A stretch of DNA of 64,000 nt from JACKII01 sp965222315. Its GTDB lineage: Bacteria > Pseudomonadota > Alphaproteobacteria > Bin95. The notes under the pieces were generated by a model. That model saw only the letters and a list, made by a program, of their open reading frames with translations, was not told where the DNA came from and made no database searches. Numbering within the stretch: position 1 is the first letter of the stretch; every line of letters begins with the position of its first letter. Location: assembly GCA_965222315.1 (NCBI GenBank), contig OZ244951.1, forward strand, positions 4,650,001 through 4,714,000, given 5' to 3'. The translations under genes and the position numbers were made by a program. Positions 25,389 through 32,863 of the stretch are shown piece after piece.

Positions 25389-26361
25389 CGGGGAGGCCCC
25401 GCAGCCATTCGTTAGCACGGCCCCTGGGCTCCAGCGCTCGCGCGGGCGTGCGGCGGTGCGGTTCAAGCTGGCGGCGGACGGGCGCACCACGCTGGCCGAC
25501 CTGGAACAGTCCGCGCCCTGCAGGGCCATGGTGCCGCGTGGCGACGACCTGCCGACGGCGGCCTTCATTTCAACTTGTGGCGGGCTGACGAGCGGCGACT
25601 CGGTGACCTTCAACCTGACGCTGGATCCCGGCACCAAAGCCATCGCCACGACCCAGGCCGCCGAGAAGATCTACCGCGCGGTGCCCGGCGGCGCCCCGGC
25701 GCAAATGCAAAGCCAAGTCATAGTGGGCGAAGGCGCCTACGCCGAATGGCTGCCCCAGGAGACCATCCTGTTCGACGGCTCGCGCCTGGAGCGCCGCACA
25801 TACTTTGACCTGGCGGCAGATGCCCGGGTCCTGGCCTGCGAGCTGCGGGTGCTGGGCCGCGCCGCGCATGGCGAGACCTTCACCTACGGCTTCCTCTCCG
25901 ACCGCATCGAAGTCCGGCGCGAGGGCAAGCTGGAATGGGTCGATGCGGTTAGAGTGGGAGTTGCAAAGTTCAACTCCCCGGAAGAGCAAAGCGATGTCCG
26001 GGGCCCAGAGCTTTCCGCACCGACCGAAATCCTAGGGCCCGGATCGCCTCTGCGAGGCCTCCTGGAAGAGAGCAAGATAGCAAAAGCCCTCGCTTCACCT
26101 GCAGGCTTCGGCGGCCACCCCGCTATCGCCACAGTACTCTACGCGGCACCCAATGCCCCGGAATATCTCGCCACCGCCCGCGATATCCTGGAGGGCGAAA
26201 CCAAAGCCAAGACCGCCGCCACCGCCTGGGATAATCTGCTGGTTGTGCGTATGCTGGCCCCCGATGCCTTGACCCTCCGCCGCGCCGCCGCCCATTTTAT
26301 CACCGGTTTCCGCGCGCGACTGGGCTTTGCGCCGGTCATGCCCCGATTCTGGTCTCTTTGA
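25363..26361 (+). CDS. ureD: Urease accessory protein UreD with an in-frame insertion
   Basis: About 332 residues if GTG 25363 is the start; GTG 25342 or TTG 25324 are alternatives, and all overlap urtE. Typical UreD sequence is seen (RSRGRAAVRFKLAADGRTTL, FISTCGGLTSGD, TTQAAEKIYRA, AEWLPQETILFDGS, GRAAHGETFTYG). UreD forms the UreDFG scaffold that delivers nickel to apourease. The chain is about 50 residues longer than usual. Between WVDAVR and KALASPAGFGG, which are close together in homologues, lies a segment of about 40 residues encoded by palindromic DNA (25956-26068). This looks like a repeat inserted in frame. Confidence 0.85.
   Translation: MYAEHLPSSGEAPQPFVSTAPGLQRSRGRAAVRFKLAADGRTTLADLEQSAPCRAMVPRGDDLPTAAFISTCGGLTSGDSVTFNLTLDPGTKAIATTQAAEKIYRAVPGGAPAQMQSQVIVGEGAYAEWLPQETILFDGSRLERRTYFDLAADARVLACELRVLGRAAHGETFTYGFLSDRIEVRREGKLEWVDAVRVGVAKFNSPEEQSDVRGPELSAPTEILGPGSPLRGLLEESKIAKALASPAGFGGHPAIATVLYAAPNAPEYLATARDILEGETKAKTAATAWDNLLVVRMLAPDALTLRRAAAHFITGFRARLGFAPVMPRFWSL
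25956..26068. repeat. Palindromic element inserted in frame in ureD
   Basis: Inside ureD, GGGAGTTG and CAACTCCC flank CAAAGTT, followed by nested dyads: CCCCGG...CCGGGG near 25977-26003, and GGGCCCAGAGCTTTC (from 26002) against GAAATCCTAGGGCCC (to 26040). TTGCAAAGTTCAACTCCCCGG at 25961-25981 resembles, inverted, the block at 30195-30217 in ureF. The reading frame stays open through it. Confidence 0.65.
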
Positions 26362-26380
26362 GAGAAGGAGCCGCCATCCC

Positions 26381-26683
26381 ATGCGCCTGACACCGCGTGA
26401 AAAAGACAAGCTGCTGGTCGCCATGGCGGCAGAGGTGGCGCGCAAGCGCCTCTCCCGCGGCGTCAAGCTGAACTTCCCGGAAGCCGTCGCCCTGATTACC
26501 GACTATGTGGTGGAGGGCGCGCGGGACGGCCGCTCCGTCGCCGACCTGATGCAGGCAGGCGCATCCGTCATCACCCGCGAACAGGTGATGGAAGGCATTG
26601 CCGAAATGATCCCGGAAGTGCAGGTAGAAGCCACTTTCCCCGACGGCACCAAGCTCGTCACCGTCCACGAACCCATCCGCTAG
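26381..26683 (+). CDS. ureA: Urease gamma subunit
   Basis: 100 residues, the standard length, beginning MRLTPREKDKLLVAMAAEVA at ATG 26381 behind GAAGGAG. Conserved segments include KLNFPEAVALITDYVVEGAR and PEVQVEATFPDGTKLVTVHEPI. With UreB and UreC it forms the (alpha-beta-gamma)3 urease that hydrolyses urea to ammonia and carbamate in the cytosol. A small membrane-protein gene sits between it and ureB. Confidence 0.97.
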   Translation: MRLTPREKDKLLVAMAAEVARKRLSRGVKLNFPEAVALITDYVVEGARDGRSVADLMQAGASVITREQVMEGIAEMIPEVQVEATFPDGTKLVTVHEPIR

Positions 26684-26699
26684 ACCAGGAGTCACTCCC

Positions 26700-26897
26700 A
26701 TGAGACGCCTCGCCACCCTGACCACCCTCGCCGCCGCCCTGCCCAGCGTCGCCCTTGCCCATCCCGGCCATAGCGGCGCGCTGGGCCACCTTCATGCCTG
26801 GGACACCGGCCTCGCGCTGCTCGCTGTTCTGGCCGCCGGCGGCATCGCCTGGTTCGGCAGCCGCGCGCTGGCGAAGAACCGGAAACACCGGAAATGA
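26700..26897 (+). CDS. Small His-rich exported/membrane protein in the urease operon
   Basis: 65 residues. The N-terminus is a signal peptide (MRRLATLTTLAAALPSVALA) followed by a short histidine-rich stretch (HPGHSGALGHLHAWD), one transmembrane helix (TGLALLAVLAAGGIAWFGS) and a basic tail (KNRKHRK). Its ribosome site (AGGAGTC) is good, and its stop overlaps the ureB start by four bases, so it is translated with the urease subunits. The histidine cluster at the periplasmic face suggests metal, perhaps nickel, binding, but that is inference. It resembles small proteins found in urease operons of other alphaproteobacteria. Confidence 0.7.
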   Translation: MRRLATLTTLAAALPSVALAHPGHSGALGHLHAWDTGLALLAVLAAGGIAWFGSRALAKNRKHRK

Positions 26898-27202
26898 TTC
26901 CGGGCGAGGTCATCACGGCCGAAGGCTCCCTGACCCTGAACGCAGGACGCGAAGTCCTCACGCTGACGGTCGCCAACACCGGCGACCGCCCGGTGCAGGT
27001 CGGCAGCCATTACCATTTCGCTGAGACCAACCCGGCCCTGGACTTCGACCGGGCCGCCGCCCGCGGCATGCGCCTGGATATCGCTGCCGGTACGGCGGTG
27101 CGGTTCGAGCCAGGCTCCTCCCGCGAGGTCTCGCTGATCCCTTATGTGGGCGCGCGCAGTGTGGTGGGCTTCAACCAGGCGGTTATGGGGCCGCTGGATT
27201 GA
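26894..27202 (+). CDS. ureB: Urease beta subunit
   Basis: 102 residues beginning MIPGEVITAEGSLTLN. The family signature TLTVANTGDRPVQVGSHYHF is complete, as is the C-terminal VVGFNQAVMGPLD. It is a structural subunit of urease. The start overlaps the upstream small-protein gene (ATGA). A nested palindrome (27233-27345) fills the 178-bp gap to ureC, an unusually long gap between urease structural genes. Confidence 0.97.
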   Translation: MIPGEVITAEGSLTLNAGREVLTLTVANTGDRPVQVGSHYHFAETNPALDFDRAAARGMRLDIAAGTAVRFEPGSSREVSLIPYVGARSVVGFNQAVMGPLD

Positions 27203-27232
27203 TGACGAGAGCATGACGCAAGCAACCCCACC

Positions 27233-27345
27233 CCTCTCATCCCGAGTAGTCCCGGACAGCGTTCGGGGCGTATCGAGGGGGCCGTCTCAGGTCTTGGCCG
27301 CCCCTTCGATACGCAGGCTCACGCCTGCTACTCAGGATGAGAAGG
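27233..27345. repeat. Nested palindromic repeat between ureB and ureC
   Basis: The outer arms CCTCTCATCCCGAGTAG (27233-27249) and CTACTCAGGATGAGAAGG (27328-27345) pair with few mismatches. The inner arms CGTATCGAGGGGGC (27269-27282) and GCCCCTTCGATACG (about 27300-27313) pair as well. Same layout as 24577-24670 and 37507-37617. It ends 36 bp before the ureC start. Confidence 0.85.
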
Positions 27346-27380
27346 GTTAGAATTCGTTCGCTTCCTGAAGGACTGAACAG

Positions 27381-29090
27381 ATGGCCCTAATCTCCCGCAG
27401 CGCCTACGCCGCCATGTACGGTCCGACCGTGGGCGACAAGGTGCGGCTCGCCGATACCGAACTGTTCATCGAGGTGGAGGCCGACCACACCATCTACGGC
27501 GAGGAAGTGAAGTTCGGCGGTGGTAAGGTCATCCGCGACGGCATGGGCCAGTCCCAGGTAACGCGGGCGCAGGGGGCAGTCGATACCGTCATCACCAACG
27601 CGCTGATCCTGGATCATTGGGGCATCGTGAAGGCCGACATCGGCATCCGCGACGGGCGCATCTGCGCCCTTGGCAAGGCGGGCAATCCGGACACGCAGCC
27701 GGGCGTCACTATCGTCGTCGGACCCGGCACCGAGGTAATCGCGGGCGAGGGCAAGATCATTACCGCGGGCACCTTTGACTGCCACATCCACTTCATTTGC
27801 CCGCAGCAGATCGACGAGGCGCTTTATTCCGGCGTCACCACCATGCTGGGCGGCGGCACCGGCCCCGCGACCGGCACCAACGCCACCACCTGCACCCCTG
27901 GCGCCTGGCATTTGGGGCGCATGATGCAAGCCGCCGAAGCCTTCCCCATGAACTTAGGCTTTGCGGGCAAGGGCAATGCCTCGCACCCCGCGGAATTGCA
28001 GGCGCAGATCGAGGCCGGTGCGTGCTCGCTAAAGCTGCATGAGGACTGGGGCACCACACCCGCCGCCATCGATACCTGCCTTAGCGTCTGCGATGACATG
28101 GACGTACAGGCGATGATCCACACCGACACGCTGAACGAGTCGGGCTTCGTCGAGAACACGGTTGCCGCCTTCAAGGGCCGCACCATCCACGCCTTCCATA
28201 CGGAGGGCGCAGGCGGCGGCCATGCGCCCGACATTATCAAGGTCTGCGGCGAGGCAAACGTCATCCCGTCGTCCACCAACCCGACCCGTCCCTACACGGT
28301 CAATACGGTGGACGAGCACCTCGACATGCTGATGGTCTGCCATCATCTGGACCCCTCGATCCCGGAGGACGTGGCGTTTGCCGACAGCCGCATCCGCAAG
28401 GAAACCATCGCTGCGGAGGACATCCTGCACGACATGGGGGCGTTCTCGATCATCGCGAGCGACAGCCAGGCTATGGGCCGCGTGGGAGAGGTCGCGATCC
28501 GCACCTGGCAGACGGCGGACAAGATGAAACGCCAGTTCGGCGCGCTGCCGGGCGAGACGGGCAATAACGACAACCTGCGGGCCAAGCGCTACATCGCCAA
28601 GTACACGATCAATCCGGCCATCGCCCACGGCATGGCGCATGAGATCGGCTCGGTCGAGGTTGGGAAGCTGGCGGATCTGGTGATCTGGTCGCCTGCCTTC
28701 TTCGGCGTGAAGCCGGACCTGGTCATCAAGGGCGGCATGATTGCGGCCGCTGTGATGGGCGACCCCAACGCTTCCATCCCGACGCCCCAGCCGGAGCACT
28801 ACCGCCCCATGTTCGGCTATTACGGCAAAGCCATCGCGCCGAGCGCGCTGACCTTCGTCAGCCAGGCCGCGCTCAGCCGTGACCTGGGCGGCACCCTGGG
28901 CCTGTCCCGCGGTCTGGCCGCGGTGAAGAACACGCGCGGCGGCATCGGCAAGGGCTCCATGGTCCACAACAGCCTGACGCCCTCCATAAGCGTCGACCCG
29001 GAGACCTACGAAGTCACCGCCGACGGGGCGATCCTGACCTGCGAACCCGCCGAAGTGCTCAGCATGGCCCAGCGGTATTTCCTGTTTTGA
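27381..29090 (+). CDS. ureC: Urease alpha (catalytic) subunit
   Basis: 569 residues. The nickel ligands and catalytic residues are visible: His pair in FDCHIHFICPQQ, the carbamylated lysine in GACSLKLHEDWG, MIHTDTLNESGF and FHTEGAGGGHAPD histidines, the mobile-flap MVCHHLDP histidine, and the Asp ligand in IASDSQAMGRVGE. This is a complete, apparently functional urease catalytic chain in the amidohydrolase superfamily. It is flanked on both sides by palindromic repeats rather than being tightly packed with ureB and ureE. Confidence 0.98.
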   Translation: MALISRSAYAAMYGPTVGDKVRLADTELFIEVEADHTIYGEEVKFGGGKVIRDGMGQSQVTRAQGAVDTVITNALILDHWGIVKADIGIRDGRICALGKAGNPDTQPGVTIVVGPGTEVIAGEGKIITAGTFDCHIHFICPQQIDEALYSGVTTMLGGGTGPATGTNATTCTPGAWHLGRMMQAAEAFPMNLGFAGKGNASHPAELQAQIEAGACSLKLHEDWGTTPAAIDTCLSVCDDMDVQAMIHTDTLNESGFVENTVAAFKGRTIHAFHTEGAGGGHAPDIIKVCGEANVIPSSTNPTRPYTVNTVDEHLDMLMVCHHLDPSIPEDVAFADSRIRKETIAAEDILHDMGAFSIIASDSQAMGRVGEVAIRTWQTADKMKRQFGALPGETGNNDNLRAKRYIAKYTINPAIAHGMAHEIGSVEVGKLADLVIWSPAFFGVKPDLVIKGGMIAAAVMGDPNASIPTPQPEHYRPMFGYYGKAIAPSALTFVSQAALSRDLGGTLGLSRGLAAVKNTRGGIGKGSMVHNSLTPSISVDPETYEVTADGAILTCEPAEVLSMAQRYFLF

Positions 29091-29110
29091 GGGTGGCCAA
29101 TTTCGTCCCT

Positions 29111-29210
29111 CTCCCTTCATTTCAAGTGGCCGCGAAGCGGCTGTATCGAGAGATGGGACTAGGAAATGCACCTCTCGATACGCGCCGACGGCGCTATTCG
29201 AGGTGAAGGG
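29111..29210. repeat. Diverged nested palindrome between ureC and ureE
   Basis: Outer arms CCCTTCATTTCAAGTGGC (from 29113) and GCTATTCGAGGTGAAGGG (29193-29210) pair with several mismatches, and inner arms GTATCGAGAG (29143-29152) and CTCTCGATAC (29172-29181) are perfect. It appears to be an older or different subtype of the repeats at 24577 and 27233. It ends 10 bp before the ureE start and overlaps its ribosome site (GAAGGGAAA). Confidence 0.75.
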
Positions 29211-29220
29211 AAAACAATCC

Positions 29221-29730
29221 ATGCTCCGCGCCACCACGCACCAGGCCAAGGGCTCCTGGCCATCGGACCAGGCCACCGACAGCCTGCACCTCGCCTTCGA
29301 CGACCGGCACCGCCGCCGCATCGTGCTCACAACTTCGGGGGGCCTCAGCGTGCTGCTGGACCTGCCGCGCGCCGTGGCCATGGCTGGTGGCGATGGCCTC
29401 CAATGCGAGGACGGCACCTGGATTGCCGTGCAGGCCGCGCCGGAGCCGCTCTACGAAATCACCGCGGGCTCCCCCTTCCTGCTGCTGCGTTTAGCCTGGC
29501 ACTTGGGCAACCGCCATACCCCGGTGGAGGTACAGCCGGACCGCCTGCTGATCCGGCCGGACCCGGTTCTGGCCGACATGCTGCGCGGTCTTGGCGGCAA
29601 TGTTGCAGAGCGCTTCGAGCCGTTCCAGCCGGAAGGCGGCGCGTATGCCGATGGCGGGCATTCCCATGCGCATGGCCACCCCCATGATCATCCGCACGGC
29701 CCCGGCCATAGCCACGACCATGACCACTGA
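29221..29730 (+). CDS. ureE: Urease accessory nickel chaperone UreE
   Basis: 169 residues from ATG 29221. It has the UreE layout: an N-terminal beta domain (LHLAFDDRHRRRIVLTTSGG), a metal-binding C-terminal domain (LRLAWHLGNRHTPVEV) and a histidine-rich tail with about 11 His in the last 27 residues (HSHAHGHPHDHPHG). UreE is the dimeric chaperone that passes Ni to UreG and apourease. The stop overlaps the start of ureF by 11 bp. The His-rich tail indicates Ni storage as well as delivery. Confidence 0.95.
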   Translation: MLRATTHQAKGSWPSDQATDSLHLAFDDRHRRRIVLTTSGGLSVLLDLPRAVAMAGGDGLQCEDGTWIAVQAAPEPLYEITAGSPFLLLRLAWHLGNRHTPVEVQPDRLLIRPDPVLADMLRGLGGNVAERFEPFQPEGGAYADGGHSHAHGHPHDHPHGPGHSHDHDH

Positions 29731-30520
29731 CACTCTAGCGCCCGCGCAGCTTCAACGGCTCCAGACCTGGTTCGGAGCCAGCTTTCCCATTGGCGCGTTC
29801 AGCTATTCCCACGGTCTGGAATCCGCCTTCGAGGCAGGGCTGGTAACGGACCGCGCGAGCCTCGCCGAGTGGATCGAGAGCCTGCTGTTGTTCGGCTCCG
29901 CGCGCAACGACGCCATCCTCTTCGCGGAGGCCCATCGCCGTTTTCCAGACCTCACCGACATAACCGAACTGGCCGCCGCGCTCAGCCCCAGCATGGAATT
30001 AAGAGCCGAGACGCTGAACCAGGGCGAGGCCTTCCTCAAAGCCGTGGCTCAGGGGTGGCCGGGAATAATGATCGGGAACGCCTTCCCTTCCTTAGACGGC
30101 ACCATCACTCCCCGGAAAGGCGAAGCCTTGTCCGATGCCCAAAGCGTGAGGGCACAACACCAACCCTGGGGCCCGGCGCCCACCTCCGGTTCGACCGGGG
30201 AGTTGCCAGTGTTGCAAGGCCCCATCGCCCTTCCTATTGCCGCCGGGGCGTGCTGCGCCGCAGCTGCTATCCCGCTCCAGCCGGCGCTCACCGCCTATCT
30301 GCACGCCTTCGTTGCCAATGTGGTATCCGCCGCGCTGCGGTCCATGCCGATCGGCCAGAGCACGGGTCTCTCCGTGCAGGGCGCGCTGGAGCCCGCCATT
30401 GCGCTCGCCGCAGAGCAGGCGTTGGCCGCCTCGCTCGACGATATCGGCAGCGCCTCGCCGATGCTGGACTGGCTCAGCGCTACCCACGAAACCCAATATT
30501 CGCGGTTGTTCCGCTCTTGA
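29720..30520 (+). CDS. ureF: Urease accessory protein UreF with an in-frame insertion
   Basis: 266 residues from ATG 29720, overlapping ureE. UreF features are intact at both ends: WFGASFPIGAFSYSHGLE, SLLLFGSARNDAI, then AAGACCAAAAIPLQ, LHAFVANVVSAALRSMPIGQ and ETQYSRLF. Between GEAFLKAVAQGWP and the PIALPIAAG segment is a stretch of about 45 residues rich in G, P, S and T with no UreF character, encoded by palindromic DNA (30055-30217). UreF gates GTP hydrolysis by UreG in the UreDFG complex. The insertion falls before the helix that starts ALPIAAG and may be tolerated as a loop. Confidence 0.9.
   Translation: MTTDTLAPAQLQRLQTWFGASFPIGAFSYSHGLESAFEAGLVTDRASLAEWIESLLLFGSARNDAILFAEAHRRFPDLTDITELAAALSPSMELRAETLNQGEAFLKAVAQGWPGIMIGNAFPSLDGTITPRKGEALSDAQSVRAQHQPWGPAPTSGSTGELPVLQGPIALPIAAGACCAAAAIPLQPALTAYLHAFVANVVSAALRSMPIGQSTGLSVQGALEPAIALAAEQALAASLDDIGSASPMLDWLSATHETQYSRLFRS
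30055..30217. repeat. Palindromic element inserted in frame in ureF
   Basis: The segment contains nested dyads (ACTCCCCGG near 30106 against CCGGGGAGT at 30195-30203; CGGAAAGGC/GCCTTGTCCG near 30113-30133). CCGGGGAGTTGCCAGTGTTG at 30195-30214 resembles the inverse of the block at 25961-25981 in ureD. The inserted DNA adds about 45 codons without a stop or frameshift. Confidence 0.6.
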
Positions 30521-30537
30521 GTACGGAGAACGAAAGC

Positions 30538-31158
30538 ATGTCTCTCAACGGTCCCCTGCGCGTCGGTATCGGCGGCCCTGTCGGCAGCGGCAAGACCTCG
30601 CTCGTAGAAGCGCTGTGCAAGGAATTGCGCAATAAGATCGACCTCGTCGTCATCACCAACGACATTTACACCCAGGAAGACCGGGAAATTCTGCTACGGG
30701 CCGACGCCCTGCCTGCCGACCGGTTGGAGGGGGTGGAGACCGGCGGCTGTCCGCACACCGCCATCCGCGAGGACGCGAGCATCAACCTCGCAGCCATCGA
30801 CCGGCTGCGCCTGAAATTTCCGGATGCGCAACTCTGTCTGATCGAGTCGGGTGGGGACAATCTGGCGGCGACCTTCTCGCCGGAACTGGCGGACCTGACC
30901 ATCTACGTGATCGACGTTGCCGCCGGGGAGAAAATCCCGCGCAAGGGTGGACCGGGCATCACGCGCTCCGACCTTCTGATCATCAACAAGACCGACCTCG
31001 CGCCCATGGTCGGCGCCGACCTGGGCGTGATGGAGCGTGATGCGAAGCGGATGCGCGGGGAGAGGCCCTTCCTTTTCACCAATCTAAAGAGCGGTGATGG
31101 CGTCGCGGATATTATCGGCTTCATCAGCAAGCTCGGCCACGTCCCGATACCCCATTAA
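30538..31158 (+). CDS. ureG: Urease accessory GTPase UreG
   Basis: 206 residues from ATG 30538. All UreG signatures are present: P-loop GIGGPVGSGKTSLVEAL, the nickel-binding GVETGGCPHTAIREDAS (Cys-Pro-His), SGGDNLAATFSPEL and the guanine-specificity NKTDLAP. It couples GTP hydrolysis to nickel insertion into urease. It is the last gene of the urt-ure unit; a GC-rich hairpin follows at 31227-31258. Confidence 0.97.
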   Translation: MSLNGPLRVGIGGPVGSGKTSLVEALCKELRNKIDLVVITNDIYTQEDREILLRADALPADRLEGVETGGCPHTAIREDASINLAAIDRLRLKFPDAQLCLIESGGDNLAATFSPELADLTIYVIDVAAGEKIPRKGGPGITRSDLLIINKTDLAPMVGADLGVMERDAKRMRGERPFLFTNLKSGDGVADIIGFISKLGHVPIPH

Positions 31159-31226
31159 GCCAATACCCCATTGGAACGCATTCGTCCCTGGCGGAGACAA
31201 CCATCACCAGATGTCAGAATGAGAGC

Positions 31227-31258
31227 GGCCTCTCCGCCGGGCCAAAGGCGGGGGCCGG
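31227..31258 (+). terminator. Possible terminator after ureG
   Basis: CGGCC...CCGCC pairs with GGCGG...GGCCG across an eight-base loop, with a TCT bulge, between the convergent ureG and ArsR-type genes. No T tract follows, so the assignment is tentative. Confidence 0.35.
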
Positions 31259-31276
31259 GGAGATAATACCGGATTG

Positions 31277-31618
31277 TCAGGCCTGCTTCGGCTTGCAGAA
31301 CAGGTCGTAGATCGTTTCCAGCATCTGGCGAACCTCTTCATTGCCCAAGCGGTAGTAGATGGTTTTGCCTTCCCGCCGGAAAGTCACCAGACCTTCGAGC
31401 CGTAACCGCGCCAGCTGCTGGGAAACCGCCGCCTGCCGCGCCGACAGGAATTCCTCCAACTCCGTGACGGATTTTTCGCCGGACGCCAAGTGGCATAGGA
31501 TGAGCAGCCTGCTTTCCTGCGAGAGTGCCTTCAGGAATCTGGCCGCGGTGCGGGCATTTTCCAGCATCTCGTCGCGTTCTTTAGCGTCCAGAATTTGATC
31601 GAAAACGGGAAGGGGCAT
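31277..31618 (-). CDS. ArsR-family repressor, BigR/SqrR (persulfide sensor) type
   Basis: 113 residues. Winged-helix ArsR fold (ARFLKALSQESRLLILCHL, SARQAAVSQQLARLRLEGLV, REGKTIYYRL). Direct count places the only two cysteines at residues 42 and 108, exactly where BigR and SqrR carry the pair that forms a polysulfide bridge in response to reactive sulfur. The metal-binding motif of ArsR/SmtB sensors is absent. These repressors normally control sulfide-oxidising genes (sqr, blh/pdo, rhodanese), but none lies beside it; a GST gene is 129 bp upstream on the same strand. Confidence 0.75.
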   Translation of the reverse strand: MPLPVFDQILDAKERDEMLENARTAARFLKALSQESRLLILCHLASGEKSVTELEEFLSARQAAVSQQLARLRLEGLVTFRREGKTIYYRLGNEEVRQMLETIYDLFCKPKQA

Positions 31619-31747
31619 CTCATTTCCTGGCCGTCGAGCCGTGTTCTTTTTAGATGTTGCAGATTAGCCAAGAATTCAAGATTCGGATTTTGCTCACTTT
31701 TTCAAGAAGTTTCGAGGGAACCGCCAGAAAAAGACCCGCCCATCACA

Positions 31748-32383
31748 CTAGCCCGGGAGCGCATTTGCGGTAATGGCAGCTGCATAGCTCGGCCGCTGGC
31801 GCATCCGTTCGAGGTAATCCAGCCAGGCATCCGGCAGCGAGCACTCGTACCGCTCGGCCAAATCCAGGCAGGAGGTCATGCAAATATCGGCGCCAGTGAA
31901 CAGGTCGCCCGTCAGAAACTGCCGCCCGTCGGAGAGATCCTCCGCACTCGCCTTGATCAGCCGGTCGAAATATTCCCGCGCCGCCTTGTTCGCCTGCGGA
32001 GCCTCGCCATAGATGTGCGGCAGCCCCTCGTGCCGGCGCAGGACGTAGAGAGAGGTCGCGTCCAGTTCCATCGAAACGAACGACATCCACTCAAAATACT
32101 TGGCGCGCGCCGGCTGTTGCAGCGGGATCAGTTGCCGGGCCGGCGTGCTGTAGGTCTCGGCCAGGTAGGTCACGATGGCCGGACTCTCGGTCAGCACCAA
32201 GTCGCCGTCTTGAAAGGTCGGGATCTTGCGCCGGGGGTTAAGGCGGCCATATTCCGGCGTCTCCGTCTCGCCGGAGCGGCTCTGGATCGGCACACTCTTA
32301 TAGTCCAGGCCAAGCTCGATCAGCGCCCAATGCACCCGCAGCGCGCGGATTGACATGGCTCCCCAAAGCGTCATCTGGCCCAT
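31748..32383 (-). CDS. Glutathione S-transferase family protein
   Basis: 211 residues. N-terminal thioredoxin-like domain (MTLWGAMSIRALRVHWALIE, RRKIPTFQDGDLVLTESPAI with the glutathione-binding ESxAI motif) and an all-helical C-terminal domain (SEDLSDGRQFLTGDLFTGADICMTSCL with the N-capping box). It probably conjugates or reduces a small electrophile in the cytosol. It ends the minus-strand series OYE-MFS-MFS-NTF2-GST and lies 9 bp after the NTF2-like gene, so it may be part of the same transcript. Confidence 0.85.
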   Translation of the reverse strand: MGQMTLWGAMSIRALRVHWALIELGLDYKSVPIQSRSGETETPEYGRLNPRRKIPTFQDGDLVLTESPAIVTYLAETYSTPARQLIPLQQPARAKYFEWMSFVSMELDATSLYVLRRHEGLPHIYGEAPQANKAAREYFDRLIKASAEDLSDGRQFLTGDLFTGADICMTSCLDLAERYECSLPDAWLDYLERMRQRPSYAAAITANALPG

Positions 32384-32392
32384 GCGGTCCTC

Positions 32393-32863
32393 CTAATCAG
32401 CCAAGTGCCGGGTGCCGGCCGCGGCTTCCCGCTGGGCGCCGGCCTCTTTACTCAGGCGGCGGGCCATGCGTTCGGCCGGGAAATTGGTCTGGGTGAGCGC
32501 TATGCCCTGGTCGAACAGTTCACCATAATGGGCGATCAGCCCGTCTTTCAGGTGAAAGCAGCTAAAGCCGCGGAAGGCGACACGCTTACCCTCCGCACCG
32601 GCAAGCCGGCTCTCATAGCTGAACAGCCAATGCGCGTAGCCAAGGTCGCCCTGAAACAGCGGCTCCTTCATGTCCCAGCGAAAAGCCTTGGCATCGCGCC
32701 AGAAATGGTTTTCGAGCATGTCCGCAATCGCCTCGCGGCCCTGAAACTCGCCGTAGAACGTGTCGTGATAAATGCCGTCTTCGGTGAACAGCGCGGCCAG
32801 CGCCTTGCCGTCACCCGCTTCCACGGCAGCGATGAATTTCGCAAGCAGGGCGTCATGGTTCAT
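32393..32863 (-). CDS. NTF2/SnoaL-like protein
   Basis: 156 residues. Cone-shaped NTF2-like fold: N-terminal helices (LLAKFIAAVEAGDGKALAAL), FTEDGIYHDTFYGEFQGREA, and terminal beta strands with FSCFHLKDGLIAHYGELFD. The family includes polyketide cyclases, ketosteroid isomerases and non-enzymatic carriers, so the activity is not assignable. Its start overlaps the stop of the upstream MFS gene (ATGA), placing it in a cluster with two transporters and an Old Yellow Enzyme. Confidence 0.75.
   Translation of the reverse strand: MNHDALLAKFIAAVEAGDGKALAALFTEDGIYHDTFYGEFQGREAIADMLENHFWRDAKAFRWDMKEPLFQGDLGYAHWLFSYESRLAGAEGKRVAFRGFSCFHLKDGLIAHYGELFDQGIALTQTNFPAERMARRLSKEAGAQREAAAGTRHLAD

Noticed and set aside
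28029..29417. 462-codon minus-strand frame across ureC
   Set aside because: Antisense to ureC with its full active-site set; no recognisable protein features.
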